A stretch of DNA of 64,000 bases from Thalassotalea hakodatensis (GTDB lineage: Bacteria > Pseudomonadota > Gammaproteobacteria > Enterobacterales > Alteromonadaceae), in contig NZ_AP027365.1 in the NCBI RefSeq assembly GCF_030295995.1, positions 4,211,311-4,275,310 on the forward strand, in the 5' to 3' direction. This document shows positions 26,164 through 34,918 of the stretch, one piece after another. The notes beneath the pieces are model-generated. The model saw only the letters and a program-made list of their open reading frames with translations. It did no database searches and was not told the origin of the DNA. Position numbers and translations under genes: made by a program. Within the stretch, counting starts at the first letter, position 1. Each line of letters begins with the position of its first letter.

Positions 26164-27114
26164 ATGACATCAGAACACTCGGTTACACACCCACAAAGCT
26201 TTTCAATTAAAAGTTGGTGGCATATAACTAAGCGGGTTTTCCACAAAGTGCAACGCGACAACATGCCCCTTATTGCTGCAGGAGTTGCTTTTTATTTTTT
26301 GCTAGCAGTATTTCCCCTACTTGCAGCACTCGTATCAATGTATGGCCTTTTTGTTGACCAAGTTACACTCTCCCAACATATCAATATGCTGGTAGGTGTT
26401 ATTCCTGAGCAAAGCAGAGCCATTTTAGAGGGACACATTGAAAACTTAGTGACAACGGATGATCGCACATTGAATCTGAGTTTTATGGTTAGTTTTATAT
26501 TAGCTCTTTGGAGTGGAGGTAAAGGCTCTGTAGCCCTAATTACAGCTTGCAATATCACTTATCAAGAGAGTAAAAGCCGTTCATTCATTAAAATGATTAT
26601 AGCTCGTGTTTTACTAACGCTAGCAACCATATTACTTATGCTACTCATGCTGTTACTTTTAGTAGGCATTCCATTAATATTTAGTTATATAAATGAATCA
26701 AGTCAAAAAATATTAAACCTAATAACATGGCCATTATTGTTATTAACCTTTTATTTATCTCTTGCTAACCTCTACAAATATGCGCCACATCGAACATCTG
26801 CTAAGTGGCGCTGGGTGACTCCAGGTGCACTGATGGCTACTTTGCTTTGGTTAACAGGTTCATTCCTTTTTAATCTGTACATCACAGAATACGCAGGTTA
26901 CAACGAAACATATGGCTCAATGGGAGGAGTGATAATTCTATTAATGTGGTTTTACGTTACTACCTACACCATTTTACTTGGTGCAGAAATAAATGCCGCA
27001 GCAGAACTACAGACGCTAAAAGACACAACAATAGGCGATGAAAAACCACAAGGTGAAAGAGGAGCATACGTGGCAGATAATGGCCCAAAAACCAATACCA
27101 GTTCGCATGAATAA
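26164..27114 (+). CDS. YihY/BrkB-family inner-membrane protein
   Basis: A 316-residue membrane protein with six hydrophobic segments and the YihY family pattern: DNMPLIAAGVAFYFLLAVFPLLAALVSMYGLF near the start, the SGGKGSVALITACNITYQE block, and WLTGSFLFNLYITEYAGYNETYGSMGGVIILLMWFYVTTYTILLGAEINAA in the second half. Once taken for ribonuclease BN, the family is now known to be unrelated to it; its true function is unclear. The C-terminal ~40 residues are polar. AAGG is 9 bp before the ATG. It lies between the entericidin and phosphatase genes, in a set of envelope proteins. Confidence 0.92.
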   Translation: MTSEHSVTHPQSFSIKSWWHITKRVFHKVQRDNMPLIAAGVAFYFLLAVFPLLAALVSMYGLFVDQVTLSQHINMLVGVIPEQSRAILEGHIENLVTTDDRTLNLSFMVSFILALWSGGKGSVALITACNITYQESKSRSFIKMIIARVLLTLATILLMLLMLLLLVGIPLIFSYINESSQKILNLITWPLLLLTFYLSLANLYKYAPHRTSAKWRWVTPGALMATLLWLTGSFLFNLYITEYAGYNETYGSMGGVIILLMWFYVTTYTILLGAEINAAAELQTLKDTTIGDEKPQGERGAYVADNGPKTNTSSHE

Positions 27115-27171
27115 AAATAGTGCGGTAAAAACATCTCAAATAAAGCGTATAAATGCGTACTTAGGTTTTTA

Positions 27172-27909
27172 ATGAAGTTAAGAGGATATATGGGAATTGT
27201 TTATTATTACATCGCTGGCGCTTGCCTGACATTTTTTGCAGGGCATTATGTGGCTAATACCCTTTATAGTATTTTGTTGTATTGGACTAGCCTCTCATTA
27301 GCTGCAGTTTCCACAGCGTATGTACTTAAGCGCCCAAGTATTTTTAGGAAAAAAGAAGACGGTTCAATTCCTTTTTATATTCGCTGGTTATTCATACCTT
27401 TTTTACTTGGAGCACAATTATACAATGTGTGGGCTCGCAAGAATGACTCTGTACCTGCAATACAGAAAATAGACAATAATGTATTTCTTGCTTGTCGGTT
27501 ATTTCATTCTGACATGATCGAACTTAAAGATAATGGCATACGGGCTATTTTAGACGTAACAGCAGAGTTTGACGGGTTAGATTGGTCAGCCAACGATGAA
27601 AACCTTGATTATTTAAACTTGCCAGTATTAGATCATCAAAGCCCAACCAATGAACAATTAATACAAGCAATTAATTGGATTAATAAACATATTGAGCAAC
27701 ATAGTGTTGTTGTTCATTGCGCATTAGGCCGTGGTCGTTCTGTTTTTATTGTCGCTGCTTATTTATTAAGTAAAAACAAAGACTCCTCAATTACACAAGC
27801 ACTTGAAGCAATTCAAGGTGTTAGAAAAACCGCAGGGTTAAACCGTCATCAACTTAAAGCACTAAAAAAAGCCCATGAATCTGGAGTACTAAACATCAAT
27901 AATTCGTAG
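27172..27909 (+). CDS. Membrane-anchored dual-specificity phosphatase
   Basis: The 245-residue protein has three or four hydrophobic segments in the first ~85 residues, then a cytoplasmic or periplasmic phosphatase domain. The active site is HCALGRGRS, i.e. Cx5R with Cys183 and Arg189; the preceding AILDVTAEFDGLDW and LPVLDHQSPTNEQL segments fit the dual-specificity phosphatase family, with Asp154 as the likely general acid. Eukaryote-like phosphatases of this kind act on phosphoproteins, phosphoinositides or polysaccharide phosphates; the substrate is unknown. The start at 27172 is preferred; the ATG at 27190 has a better AGAGGA but only three bases of spacing. It lies 57 bp after yihY, perhaps in one operon. 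Confidence 0.85.
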   Translation: MKLRGYMGIVYYYIAGACLTFFAGHYVANTLYSILLYWTSLSLAAVSTAYVLKRPSIFRKKEDGSIPFYIRWLFIPFLLGAQLYNVWARKNDSVPAIQKIDNNVFLACRLFHSDMIELKDNGIRAILDVTAEFDGLDWSANDENLDYLNLPVLDHQSPTNEQLIQAINWINKHIEQHSVVVHCALGRGRSVFIVAAYLLSKNKDSSITQALEAIQGVRKTAGLNRHQLKALKKAHESGVLNINNS

Positions 27910-28012
27910 CCATAAATGCTAACCGATTGCTGAATCAAGAAAATGTCAATTTATGCAAATGTTAAATCGCTAATAAACACATGAAAATCATATGCAGTAA
28001 ATAAGGAAACTA

Positions 28013-28633
28013 ATGTCTAAAAAAATTACCGTATTAATTATGCAGGGGCTTTTAGCGTTACTCCCTATATCGTTAACCTTTTACTTTCTCGTTTGGCTTG
28101 TGACGACTATTGAATCAAGTTTAACCCCCTTTATTCCAGAAGAATTTTATTATCCAGGTTTAGGGCTTTTCTTGGGATTGGTCATTCTGTTTTTCGTTGG
28201 CTTAGCCGTAAACGCTTATATTGTAAAATCATTAATTCGATTAGGCGGGGAGTTATTAGAAAAGATCCCCGTAGTAAAAACTATTTATGGTGCCATTCAA
28301 GATGCTGTGAATTTAATAAATATTAACAAACAACAAAAAATGCAAAGTGTGGTCTCAGTAAAAATTAATGACAGCATACATTTAATTGGCTTTGTTACTA
28401 GTCACGAAAGCGCGAAAGAACTATTTAACAACGATAATAAATTAGGTGTATATATCCCACTGAGTTATCAAATAGGAGGTTACACTTTATATATAGATAA
28501 AAGCCAATTAACGCCTCTGGATATAAGTGTTGAAACTGCCATGAGAATAGCGCTTACGGGTGGTAGCGTTTCAACAGCGCCTAAAAAAGACAGCCAACAT
28601 TTAGAGCCTAACCAAAAAAATAATCATAAATAA
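28013..28633 (+). CDS. DUF502 membrane protein
   Basis: The protein is 206 residues long with two strong N-terminal hydrophobic segments (about 10-30 and 45-70) and a soluble C-terminal part. The pattern LLALLPISLTFYFLVWLV, LLEKIPVVKTIYGAIQDAVN and VYIPLSYQIGGYTLYI is typical of DUF502, a family found with general-stress genes in many bacteria; its function is not known. The C-terminus is hydrophilic. AAGGAAA lies six bases before the ATG. It lies about 100 bp after the phosphatase gene and before a large inverted repeat that belongs either to its 3' end or to the control region of the BON gene. Confidence 0.9.
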   Translation: MSKKITVLIMQGLLALLPISLTFYFLVWLVTTIESSLTPFIPEEFYYPGLGLFLGLVILFFVGLAVNAYIVKSLIRLGGELLEKIPVVKTIYGAIQDAVNLININKQQKMQSVVSVKINDSIHLIGFVTSHESAKELFNNDNKLGVYIPLSYQIGGYTLYIDKSQLTPLDISVETAMRIALTGGSVSTAPKKDSQHLEPNQKNNHK

Positions 28634-28698
28634 CCGCATCATTCTAATCGATCTATTCCTCGCTAACATGTTGTGGTGTGCAACGAAAAATTTCCACG

Positions 28699-28730
28699 TG
28701 TAACTATTACTGAACGATAAGTAATAGTTA
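28699..28730 (+). promoter_or_regulatory. Large inverted repeat, possible activator site of the BON gene
   Basis: TAACTATTACT (28701-28711) and AGTAATAGTTA (28720-28730) form perfect 11-bp arms around eight bases. The centre is about 107 bp upstream of the predicted sigma-54 start, the usual place for an NtrC-type enhancer. A near copy of the left arm, TGTAACTTTTACT, lies at 40610-40622 before DUF1328. It could instead be a DUF502 stem-loop terminator, but no T-run follows. Confidence 0.5.
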
Positions 28731-28795
28731 CTCATTATCCCTACTTTCATCCACAACAATAAATAAATAATATATTATTTTCAATAAGTTAGTTG

Positions 28796-28811
28796 TGGCA
28801 TCAAAATCGCA
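28796..28811 (+). promoter_or_regulatory. Sigma-54 promoter candidate for the BON gene
   Basis: TGGCAT-N5-TCGCA has GG and GC exactly 12 bp apart, as required for RpoN. Predicted start is near 28822, 21 bp before the ATG with AGGAG between. The match differs from TGGCAC-N5-TTGCA by two bases. Confidence 0.65.
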
Positions 28812-28842
28812 TCCTAAGTGTAGACTTAACAGGAGAAAAGTT

Positions 28843-29385
28843 ATGAAAAAATCAACTATTTCAATTATTGTTGCAGCCGTTATTAGTACCACTTCTTTAA
28901 ATGTGAGTGCAGAAAACACTTGGAAAGATGGCGCGAAAGACGCATGGATTGATGGCAAAGCCGAATCAACATTGCTTTTTAATGGGAATTTGAATTCTTT
29001 CGATATAAATACGGACGTAAAAAACGGAACTGTTATTTTAACGGGTAAGGTTAATAACTCTGTCGATAAAGCGTTAGCAGAAGAACTTGTGGCTTCGCTT
29101 GAAGGGGTTGAGAAAGTAGACAACAAATTAACCGTTATTGATAGTAAGTCAGATGAAGACACTGAAATGATGCAAAGTCTGAAAGACTCTAAAATAGAAA
29201 CCGTGGTCAAAACCAGATTATTGTTTGAATCACAAGTAAGCGGATTAGATATTGAAGTAGAAGTTAAAAACGGAGAAGTAACACTTTCAGGAAAAATAGA
29301 GTCAGACTCAGAACGAGATCTTGCTGTTGCAATTGCTAAGAATACTGACGATGTAACAAATGTCGTTGATAAACTTAAATCTTAA
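28843..29385 (+). CDS. Periplasmic protein with two BON domains (OsmY-like)
   Basis: The start at 28843 is fixed by AGGAG (28831-28835); the longer frame upstream is not used. The 180-residue product has a signal peptide (cleavage near NVSA-EN, residue 23) and two BON domains, about residues 33-98 and 112-178, each with the pattern (K)NGTVILTGKVNNSVDKALAEELVA and NGEVTLSGKIESDSERDLAVAIA. OsmY, the E. coli relative, is an osmotic/stationary-phase chaperone of the periplasm. Here the gene lies behind a sigma-54 promoter candidate rather than a sigma-S one. A strong terminator follows. Confidence 0.92.
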   Translation: MKKSTISIIVAAVISTTSLNVSAENTWKDGAKDAWIDGKAESTLLFNGNLNSFDINTDVKNGTVILTGKVNNSVDKALAEELVASLEGVEKVDNKLTVIDSKSDEDTEMMQSLKDSKIETVVKTRLLFESQVSGLDIEVEVKNGEVTLSGKIESDSERDLAVAIAKNTDDVTNVVDKLKS

Positions 29386-29423
29386 GACTTAGTAGCCAGT
29401 AATTTATTACTTTTTACGTTCCT

Positions 29424-29448
29424 CCGCGCCAAATTAGGCGCGGTTTTT
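29424..29448 (+). terminator. Terminator of the BON gene
   Basis: CCGCGCC (29424-29430) pairs with GGCGCGG (29437-29443) around six bases, followed by five T. A textbook rho-independent terminator. Confidence 0.95.
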
Positions 29449-29479
29449 CTCAATTATTTAAGATAGGATCATAATCTAC

Positions 29480-29617
29480 ATGAAAGGTTTCAATTTTAAA
29501 CTTTCAAGACTTTTACGCGCTAAAAGATTAGTCAATAAAAATAAACCTGTTGTTCGTCAATTTAACTGGTTTACTCGTAGTAACGAGCCTAACAATTTAA
29601 ATGAAAATCAACGATAG
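29480..29617 (+). CDS. Candidate 45-residue basic peptide
   Basis: A short frame ATG...TAG encodes a basic peptide: MKGFNFKLSRLLRAKRLVNK, then NKPVVRQFNWFTRSNEPNN and a short polar end. The first half could form an amphipathic, cationic helix. AGGAT (29465-29469) lies about ten bases upstream, a long but usable spacing. The family is not recognised; it may be a regulatory or membrane-active peptide, or not expressed. Its stop codon runs into a perfect 16-bp palindrome. Confidence 0.4.
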   Translation: MKGFNFKLSRLLRAKRLVNKNKPVVRQFNWFTRSNEPNNLNENQR

Positions 29618-29631
29618 TCTAACGTTAGACT
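29616..29631. repeat. Perfect 16-bp palindrome
   Basis: AGTCTAACGTTAGACT is a perfect palindrome without loop, starting inside the stop codon of the small peptide frame. It is more like a protein-binding site than an RNA hairpin. The rest of the gap to acnA (29632-29927) shows only a purine-rich AAAGGAGAGGG ribosome-binding site at its end. Confidence 0.5.
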
Positions 29632-29927
29632 TCACGAAAACGCTTACTTTCTTACAGGATGAGCATAAAAAGATGCGACACGCCTAAGGCTAAAAATAAT
29701 GGACGCAACCAGTACAGTATGTAAAAGAGATAAATAAAACCCAAAATAAAGAGCATGATAAACATTATTAATATTCATGAAATAGTCTTCAAACTTGGCT
29801 AATAACACCGACTACAGCTAATATTATTTTATCTATTCTGTAGTAAAACAATAAAGGCTTAAACAGAAAAATATTGCAACGTAATTAATTCGCAAAATGC
29901 GCTGTTAACGACAAAAAGGAGAGGGAA

Positions 29928-32639
29928 ATGACATCACCGAATCAACATTTATCGACATTGACAGTGCGAGGTAAAAATTATCATTACTTCGACTTAACTA
30001 AATTACAGTTTGATACTAAACGGTTGCCACTAACCGCCAAAATTTTATTAGAAAACTTGTTACGTCACAGCGATAAGCAATATGTTCAGCCAGAAGATAT
30101 TCAAACCTTAGCCAAGTGGGATACAACAACATTTGCTGACACTGAAATAGCCTTTGTTCCCTCCAGAGTGCTATTACAAGATTTCACCGGCGTGCCTGCC
30201 GTCGTCGATTTAGCTGCTATGCGCGATGCAATGTTAGCTTTAGGCGGCGATCCTAATAAAATTAATCCCCTTAAACCAGTCGATTTAGTCATTGATCATT
30301 CAATAATGGTCGACGAATTCGGTAATGCAGATTCATTTGCTCGTAACACTGAGATTGAGGTTGCGCGAAATAAAGAACGCTATCAGTTTTTAAAATGGGG
30401 ACAAAGCGCATTTAATAACTTCAAAGTAGTACCGCCAGGAAAAGGTATCGTTCACCAAATAAATTTGGAGTACTTAGCGAGCGTGACTTTTGTTGATGAG
30501 CAGCAAGATACGCCACTGCTATATCCTGACACCTTAGTGGGTACTGACTCACATACAACCATGATCAATGGTTTAGGTGTACTCGGTTGGGGCGTAGGTG
30601 GCATAGAAGCAGAAGCCGCCATGTTAGGTCAACCGGTTACTATGCTTATACCCGAAGTTGTGGGTGTCGAACTAACGGGTCAATTACCTCCTGGAACAAC
30701 TGCCACCGATCTAGTATTAGCCTTAACACAGCAATTACGCGCCTTTGGTGTGGTGGGTAAATACGTTGAATTCTTTGGTGCTGGCGTACAACACCTTACT
30801 GTGGCGGATCGGGCAACACTTGCCAATATGTCACCTGAATATGGAGCGACGTGTGGTTTGTTTCCAGTTGATGAACAAACGACCAATTACCTTGCGTTAA
30901 CAGGCCGTAAAGAGCAGCAAATAGACATTATTAAAGCTTATTCAAAAGCTCAAGGAATGTGGGGAAGTGAAGCACAAGAGCACGTTGAATATCACGCAAC
31001 ACTGAAGTTAGATTTAAATGCTATTGTTCCTGCTATAGCAGGACCAAAGCGCCCACAAGATAGAGTACATTTGAATCAAGCAGCGAATGCATTTAACGAA
31101 TGGTTATCTGAGCAAAAAGAACTCGCTATCACCTCTGATGATAACCAAAAAGCACGTTTTGACAGTGAAGGCGGCGTAGAAAAAATAGGGGAGAAAACCT
31201 GCGTATCATACAGCCACAATGAACAAAACATTGATTTACATGAAGGTGCCATTGTCATCGCTGCGATTACGAGTTGTACAAATACCTCTAATCCTTCTGT
31301 ATTAGTTGCAGCGGCACTCTTAGCACAAAAAGCCAATGCATTAGGGTTAACAGTAAAGCCTTGGGTTAAAACAAGTTTTGCGCCAGGCTCGCAGGTTGTC
31401 ACCGAATATCTCAACAAAGCTGGATTAACTGACGCACTTGATAAATTAGGATTCAACCTAGTGGGCTACGGCTGTACAACGTGTATCGGTAATTCTGGCC
31501 CATTACCTAATGCCATTTCTGACGCTATCAAAAAAAGCGACTTAACCGTAGCATCTGTTTTATCAGGCAACCGCAATTTTGAAGGTAGAATACACCCTGA
31601 TGTAAAAGCGAATTATTTGGCATCACCACCACTAGTAGTAGCGTATGCTTTAGCAGGTAATATGAAAATAGATATTACTAAAGAGCCACTTGGTACGAGT
31701 AACACTGGAAAACCAGTGTATTTGAAAGATTTATGGCCAAGTCAACAAGATATTCAAGATGTTGTTACCCGTGTCGTTAACAAGACAATGTTTTCAGAAA
31801 AGTATGGATCAGTTTATGACGGCGGAGATATTTGGAATAATTTAGAGACGGTTAACGCTGATATTTATAATTGGCCAGAAAGTACTTATGTAAAAAAACC
31901 AACATTCTTTGAAAATATGCCAATAAAACCAGAGCCAATTAACGCGATTAAAGATGCACGTTGTTTATTAAAGCTAGCAGACAGCGTCACTACTGATCAT
32001 ATCTCCCCAGCAGGCTCCATTGGCAACAATACTCCTGCTGCTGACTACTTACGTGACAATAACGTAAAGCAAGTAGACTTTAACTCTTATGGTTCTAGGC
32101 GTGGTAATCATGAAATTATGATGCGCGGTACTTTTGCTAACGTTCGGTTGAAAAATCAGCTTGCTCCAGGCACTGAAGGTGGTTTTACACGTAAGCAGCC
32201 TAACGGTGAATCAATGACAGTATTCGAGGCCGCACAACAATACATAGCTAACGATATACCAACCATAGTTATTGCTGGCAAAGAATATGGCACAGGCAGT
32301 TCACGTGACTGGGCTGCTAAAGGACCATTATTGTTAGGCGTTAAAGCGGTTATTGCTGAAACATATGAGCGGATTCATCGTTCTAATCTAATCGGAATGG
32401 GGATTTTACCTTTGCAATTCAAGCAAGAAGAAGGTGCACACACTTTTAATTTAGACGGTACAGAGCAGTTTTCAATTCAAGCGATTGAAGCAGGCCAAAA
32501 ACAAGTGAAAGTGAACGTTTTAAGGCAAGATCAGGTTAGTTTAAGTTTTGAAGCTGATATTCGTATCGATACGCCCAATGAGTTTGAGTACTTTCGCCAT
32601 GGCGGTATTCTTCAATATGTGATCAGAACCTTGCTTTAG
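29928..32639 (+). CDS. acnA: Aconitate hydratase AcnA
   Basis: The 903-residue enzyme is of AcnA/IRP1 type (E. coli AcnA, 891). It isomerises citrate to isocitrate in the TCA cycle through a [4Fe-4S] cluster. Visible are FVPSRVLLQDFTGVPAVVDLAAMRDA near residue 76, the TDSHTTMINGLGVLGWGVGG block, cluster cysteines C450 (ITSCTNTSNP), C516 and C519 (GCTTCIGN), and the C-terminal swivel motif GSSRDWAAKGP. AcnA is the stable, stress-induced form in E. coli, which agrees with its place among stress genes. The related 2-methylisocitrate dehydratase AcnD would be an alternative, but no prp genes are nearby. AAGGAGAGGG precedes the ATG. Confidence 0.93.
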   Translation: MTSPNQHLSTLTVRGKNYHYFDLTKLQFDTKRLPLTAKILLENLLRHSDKQYVQPEDIQTLAKWDTTTFADTEIAFVPSRVLLQDFTGVPAVVDLAAMRDAMLALGGDPNKINPLKPVDLVIDHSIMVDEFGNADSFARNTEIEVARNKERYQFLKWGQSAFNNFKVVPPGKGIVHQINLEYLASVTFVDEQQDTPLLYPDTLVGTDSHTTMINGLGVLGWGVGGIEAEAAMLGQPVTMLIPEVVGVELTGQLPPGTTATDLVLALTQQLRAFGVVGKYVEFFGAGVQHLTVADRATLANMSPEYGATCGLFPVDEQTTNYLALTGRKEQQIDIIKAYSKAQGMWGSEAQEHVEYHATLKLDLNAIVPAIAGPKRPQDRVHLNQAANAFNEWLSEQKELAITSDDNQKARFDSEGGVEKIGEKTCVSYSHNEQNIDLHEGAIVIAAITSCTNTSNPSVLVAAALLAQKANALGLTVKPWVKTSFAPGSQVVTEYLNKAGLTDALDKLGFNLVGYGCTTCIGNSGPLPNAISDAIKKSDLTVASVLSGNRNFEGRIHPDVKANYLASPPLVVAYALAGNMKIDITKEPLGTSNTGKPVYLKDLWPSQQDIQDVVTRVVNKTMFSEKYGSVYDGGDIWNNLETVNADIYNWPESTYVKKPTFFENMPIKPEPINAIKDARCLLKLADSVTTDHISPAGSIGNNTPAADYLRDNNVKQVDFNSYGSRRGNHEIMMRGTFANVRLKNQLAPGTEGGFTRKQPNGESMTVFEAAQQYIANDIPTIVIAGKEYGTGSSRDWAAKGPLLLGVKAVIAETYERIHRSNLIGMGILPLQFKQEEGAHTFNLDGTEQFSIQAIEAGQKQVKVNVLRQDQVSLSFEADIRIDTPNEFEYFRHGGILQYVIRTLL

Positions 32640-32729
32640 ATTCGATTTATACCAAGAAAGTTTGCTTGATCTTAACGTAAAGCATTGAAATAGAATCTTT
32701 ATACAACTATTTAATACAAAGGAAGCACA

Positions 32730-33122
32730 ATGTCTACTGATGATTTCCATATTTGCTCTACTTCCGATGTATTATTATTAACATTTGATGAAGACTGGGC
32801 ACTTGACGGTTACAAAAATCGATTTGGCGAATCTTTACTTGAGCATGCAAAAGAATTTAACGATAAAAAATGGGCTGTAATCGATGATATAAGCAATTGG
32901 CCCATCAAAATTCCTGAAGAAATGGAAATGTGTAACGAGCTAGCCACTCGTTGTGTAGAGAAAGGGTTTCGCCATTGTGCTGTGTGTGGTCAAGAATATG
33001 CGATTTCAAAATGGATGATGAATAAAGTTATCCCAAATAAAGTTGAAATCGCTTATTTTGACAGTCTAAGTGAAGCTAAAAACTGGCTTAGCTCTCTTGG
33101 TTATAATACTAATTTTCAATAA
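32730..33122 (+). CDS. Small cytoplasmic protein, unknown
   Basis: The 130-residue protein has no signal or membrane segment. Its alternating strand/helix pattern (DVLLLTFDEDWALDGYKNRFGESLLEHAKEF, KWAVIDDISNWP, RHCAVCGQEYAISKWMM, VEIAYFDSLSEAKNWLSSLGY) resembles SpoIIAA/STAS-like proteins, which end in a similar 'DxxxAxxWL' helix. That likeness is my own reading and not a firm family assignment. AAGGAA lies seven bases before the ATG. It stands 90 bp after acnA without a clear terminator and could be in the same transcript. Confidence 0.7.
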   Translation: MSTDDFHICSTSDVLLLTFDEDWALDGYKNRFGESLLEHAKEFNDKKWAVIDDISNWPIKIPEEMEMCNELATRCVEKGFRHCAVCGQEYAISKWMMNKVIPNKVEIAYFDSLSEAKNWLSSLGYNTNFQ

Positions 33123-33196
33123 ATTCTTTATGTCTAGAAAGACGCATTACTTGTAAATTTTCTAAGCTAAACCAATGATGTTTTGCAATATACCCA

Positions 33197-33613
33197 CTAC
33201 ATTAATCTTAGCCCTATCATGATTAACATAACAACATTAGCGGCTAAGCCAATTAAAAAAAAGTAACTACGCAAACTCGGATTTTTCTCAGTTGCAATAC
33301 CATAATATAAAGCCATATACACAATGCGTGCAGCAAGATAAACCCACACACACATTGCAAAGATAGCGCTTTGATAGTTAAGCGAGAAGGCGAAGAGAAC
33401 CGTAGCTATAAATAGGGCACTGTTTTCTAAGGTGTTATGAAATGTTCGATGCGCCCTAAACACGAAACTATGATGAGATAACTCACTGTTAATTTTTCCT
33501 GGAATGGCATTGGGTTGTTTGGCCTTAGTAAAAGTAGCTACCACCCATTGAATGAGTAGCATCACTAAATATAAATAAAATGCCATATAAGCAGAGTACG
33601 CAACTTCGTTCAT
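33197..33613 (-). CDS. MAPEG family membrane protein
   Basis: The start is at 33613 (MNEVAYSAY), where AAGGAAG precedes the ATG; the longer frame upstream has no support. The 138-residue product has four hydrophobic segments and the MAPEG pattern: a first helix, the polar RAHRTFHNTLENSALFIATVLFAF block that carries the conserved Arg/Asn/Glu residues of glutathione-dependent enzymes, then two more helices. Members conjugate or reduce electrophiles and lipid peroxides with glutathione at the membrane. Such a detoxifying role would suit the stress-gene context; bacterial members are mostly untested. Confidence 0.87.
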   Translation of the reverse strand: MNEVAYSAYMAFYLYLVMLLIQWVVATFTKAKQPNAIPGKINSELSHHSFVFRAHRTFHNTLENSALFIATVLFAFSLNYQSAIFAMCVWVYLAARIVYMALYYGIATEKNPSLRSYFFLIGLAANVVMLIMIGLRLM

Positions 33614-34055
33614 GATCACTTCCTTTTTTATATTTTCTGAAAGCTTTATAACTTCAAAACAGCAATTACTATACCTAACGTAACATTTCGATATTTTATG
33701 CACCTAAGCTACATAGTTTATAGACGCTAATGCTGCATAATCATAGTAAATGGCTGAATTTTAGAATGTAAAAACTTCACAACCGCTGTAATCCGTTCAT
33801 ATTAATTAAACATTTCCATAAGATAGAAAAACAATTCACACAGGTAATCAAAGAAATAGATTAATTTGAAATCACTTAATTATCTCTACGTAGTCGTATT
33901 TTGTTGATGTTATGTTATTAATCTTTCTATTAAAACTAAAAACTTTGCGCTGGCTTATTATTTGCTAATCAATCTAAACACACGATTATTTAATCCAATT
34001 CGAGCGAATGCAAACTTGATAATGTCATCGCTCGTTAATTAACGGAACTCGCAAA
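33614..34055. other. Intergenic region between MAPEG and pagL-like genes
   Basis: A divergent control region of 442 bp. The only clear structure is a dyad near the pagL end (34001-34034). No gene, repeat or recognisable operator was found in the rest. Confidence 0.5.
34001..34034 (+). promoter_or_regulatory. Stem-loop in the leader of the lipid A deacylase gene
   Basis: CGAGCGA (34001-34007) and TCGCTCG (34028-34034) form a perfect seven-base stem with a 20-base loop, ending 21 bp before the ATG. It is GC-rich in an AT-rich region. It may be an operator or a 5' UTR hairpin. Confidence 0.4.
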
Positions 34056-34658
34056 ATGACAAACTATAAACCTACGTTATATAATTCACTATCTCACACA
34101 AATGTTCTCTCAACGTTTTTACTGCTACTCACTATATTTACAGTGAGTACGAAAACGACAGCGGCTCAACTTCCTGATAGAAACAAACAAGCATTCAGTG
34201 TTGAATACATGACAGGCTCAAGTGATATGCATGGTATGCGTATAGCTTACAAGCCAGACTTTAACTATGATTTAAACCTTCCTTTAATTGGTAATACACG
34301 TTTGTCGTGGGAAACAAGCCTCAATCTATTTGATTTACATGGCAGCGCTAAAAATGAAGCAACATATGGCATTTCTCTCTCGCCTGTTTTTTCAAAAGCC
34401 TTACCTAACATCTCTAATGATTATCCACTTACGTTAGAGTTTGGTATTGGTGTAGCTTATGTACATAATGAAAAGTTTGGCGGTGTTGATATTGGAAGTT
34501 ACTACCAGTTTGAAGATCGTTTAGGCTTGCTAATTGGTTTAGATAAAAACCAAAACTCTGAAATTGCCATTCGTTATATTCATTACTCAAATGGTGGATT
34601 CAATACTAAGAACCCAGGATTAGATTTCTTGAGTATAGCTTATATTTATCGCTTTTAA
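34056..34658 (+). CDS. PagL-like lipid A 3-O-deacylase
   Basis: This 200-residue outer-membrane protein has a signal peptide (to about residue 37, TTAA-QL) and a beta-barrel pattern ending in YIYRF. The acyloxyacyl hydrolase/PagL signature is IHYSNGGFNTKNPGLD, with the catalytic His176 and Ser178; Asp190 occupies the place of the third, acidic residue (Glu in Pseudomonas PagL). It would remove the 3-linked acyl chain from lipid A in the outer membrane and so change envelope permeability and resistance to cationic peptides. It lies between MAPEG and the response-regulator gene, with its own terminator. Confidence 0.88.
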   Translation: MTNYKPTLYNSLSHTNVLSTFLLLLTIFTVSTKTTAAQLPDRNKQAFSVEYMTGSSDMHGMRIAYKPDFNYDLNLPLIGNTRLSWETSLNLFDLHGSAKNEATYGISLSPVFSKALPNISNDYPLTLEFGIGVAYVHNEKFGGVDIGSYYQFEDRLGLLIGLDKNQNSEIAIRYIHYSNGGFNTKNPGLDFLSIAYIYRF

Positions 34659-34663
34659 ATTAG

Positions 34664-34694
34664 GGTCTGATGCTTAATGTGCATCGGGCTTTAT
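34664..34694 (+). terminator. Terminator of the lipid A deacylase gene
   Basis: GTCTGATGC (34665-34673) pairs with GCATCGGGC (34681-34689), with two G-T wobbles and a seven-base loop, followed by TTTA. Confidence 0.75.
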
Positions 34695-34918
34695 ACCACT
34701 TAACGGCAATATATTCACATTTAATATCAACAGCTTTATTTTTAGATAAAAAATGATTTTTACGCTAGTTAATTGTTTCGTAATAAGAATAAAGTTTGTC
34801 TTTAACGATGAAAACGCTTGAAATAATCACCAATCACCACACATATAAGGTACACTCGTAAAGACTCAATTGTTGCAGCCAAGTAACAAGATACATCTTA
34901 AGAACCTAAGGGATTAAA

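Noticed and set aside
28690..28705. CCACGTG sequence as a parS or E-box-like site
   Set aside because: Only seven bases of similarity and no symmetry beyond CACGTG; likely chance.
29652..29765. 37-residue hydrophobic frame on the minus strand before acnA
   Set aside because: It looks like a membrane helix, but AT-rich DNA easily gives such frames; no Shine-Dalgarno was seen, and there is no independent support.
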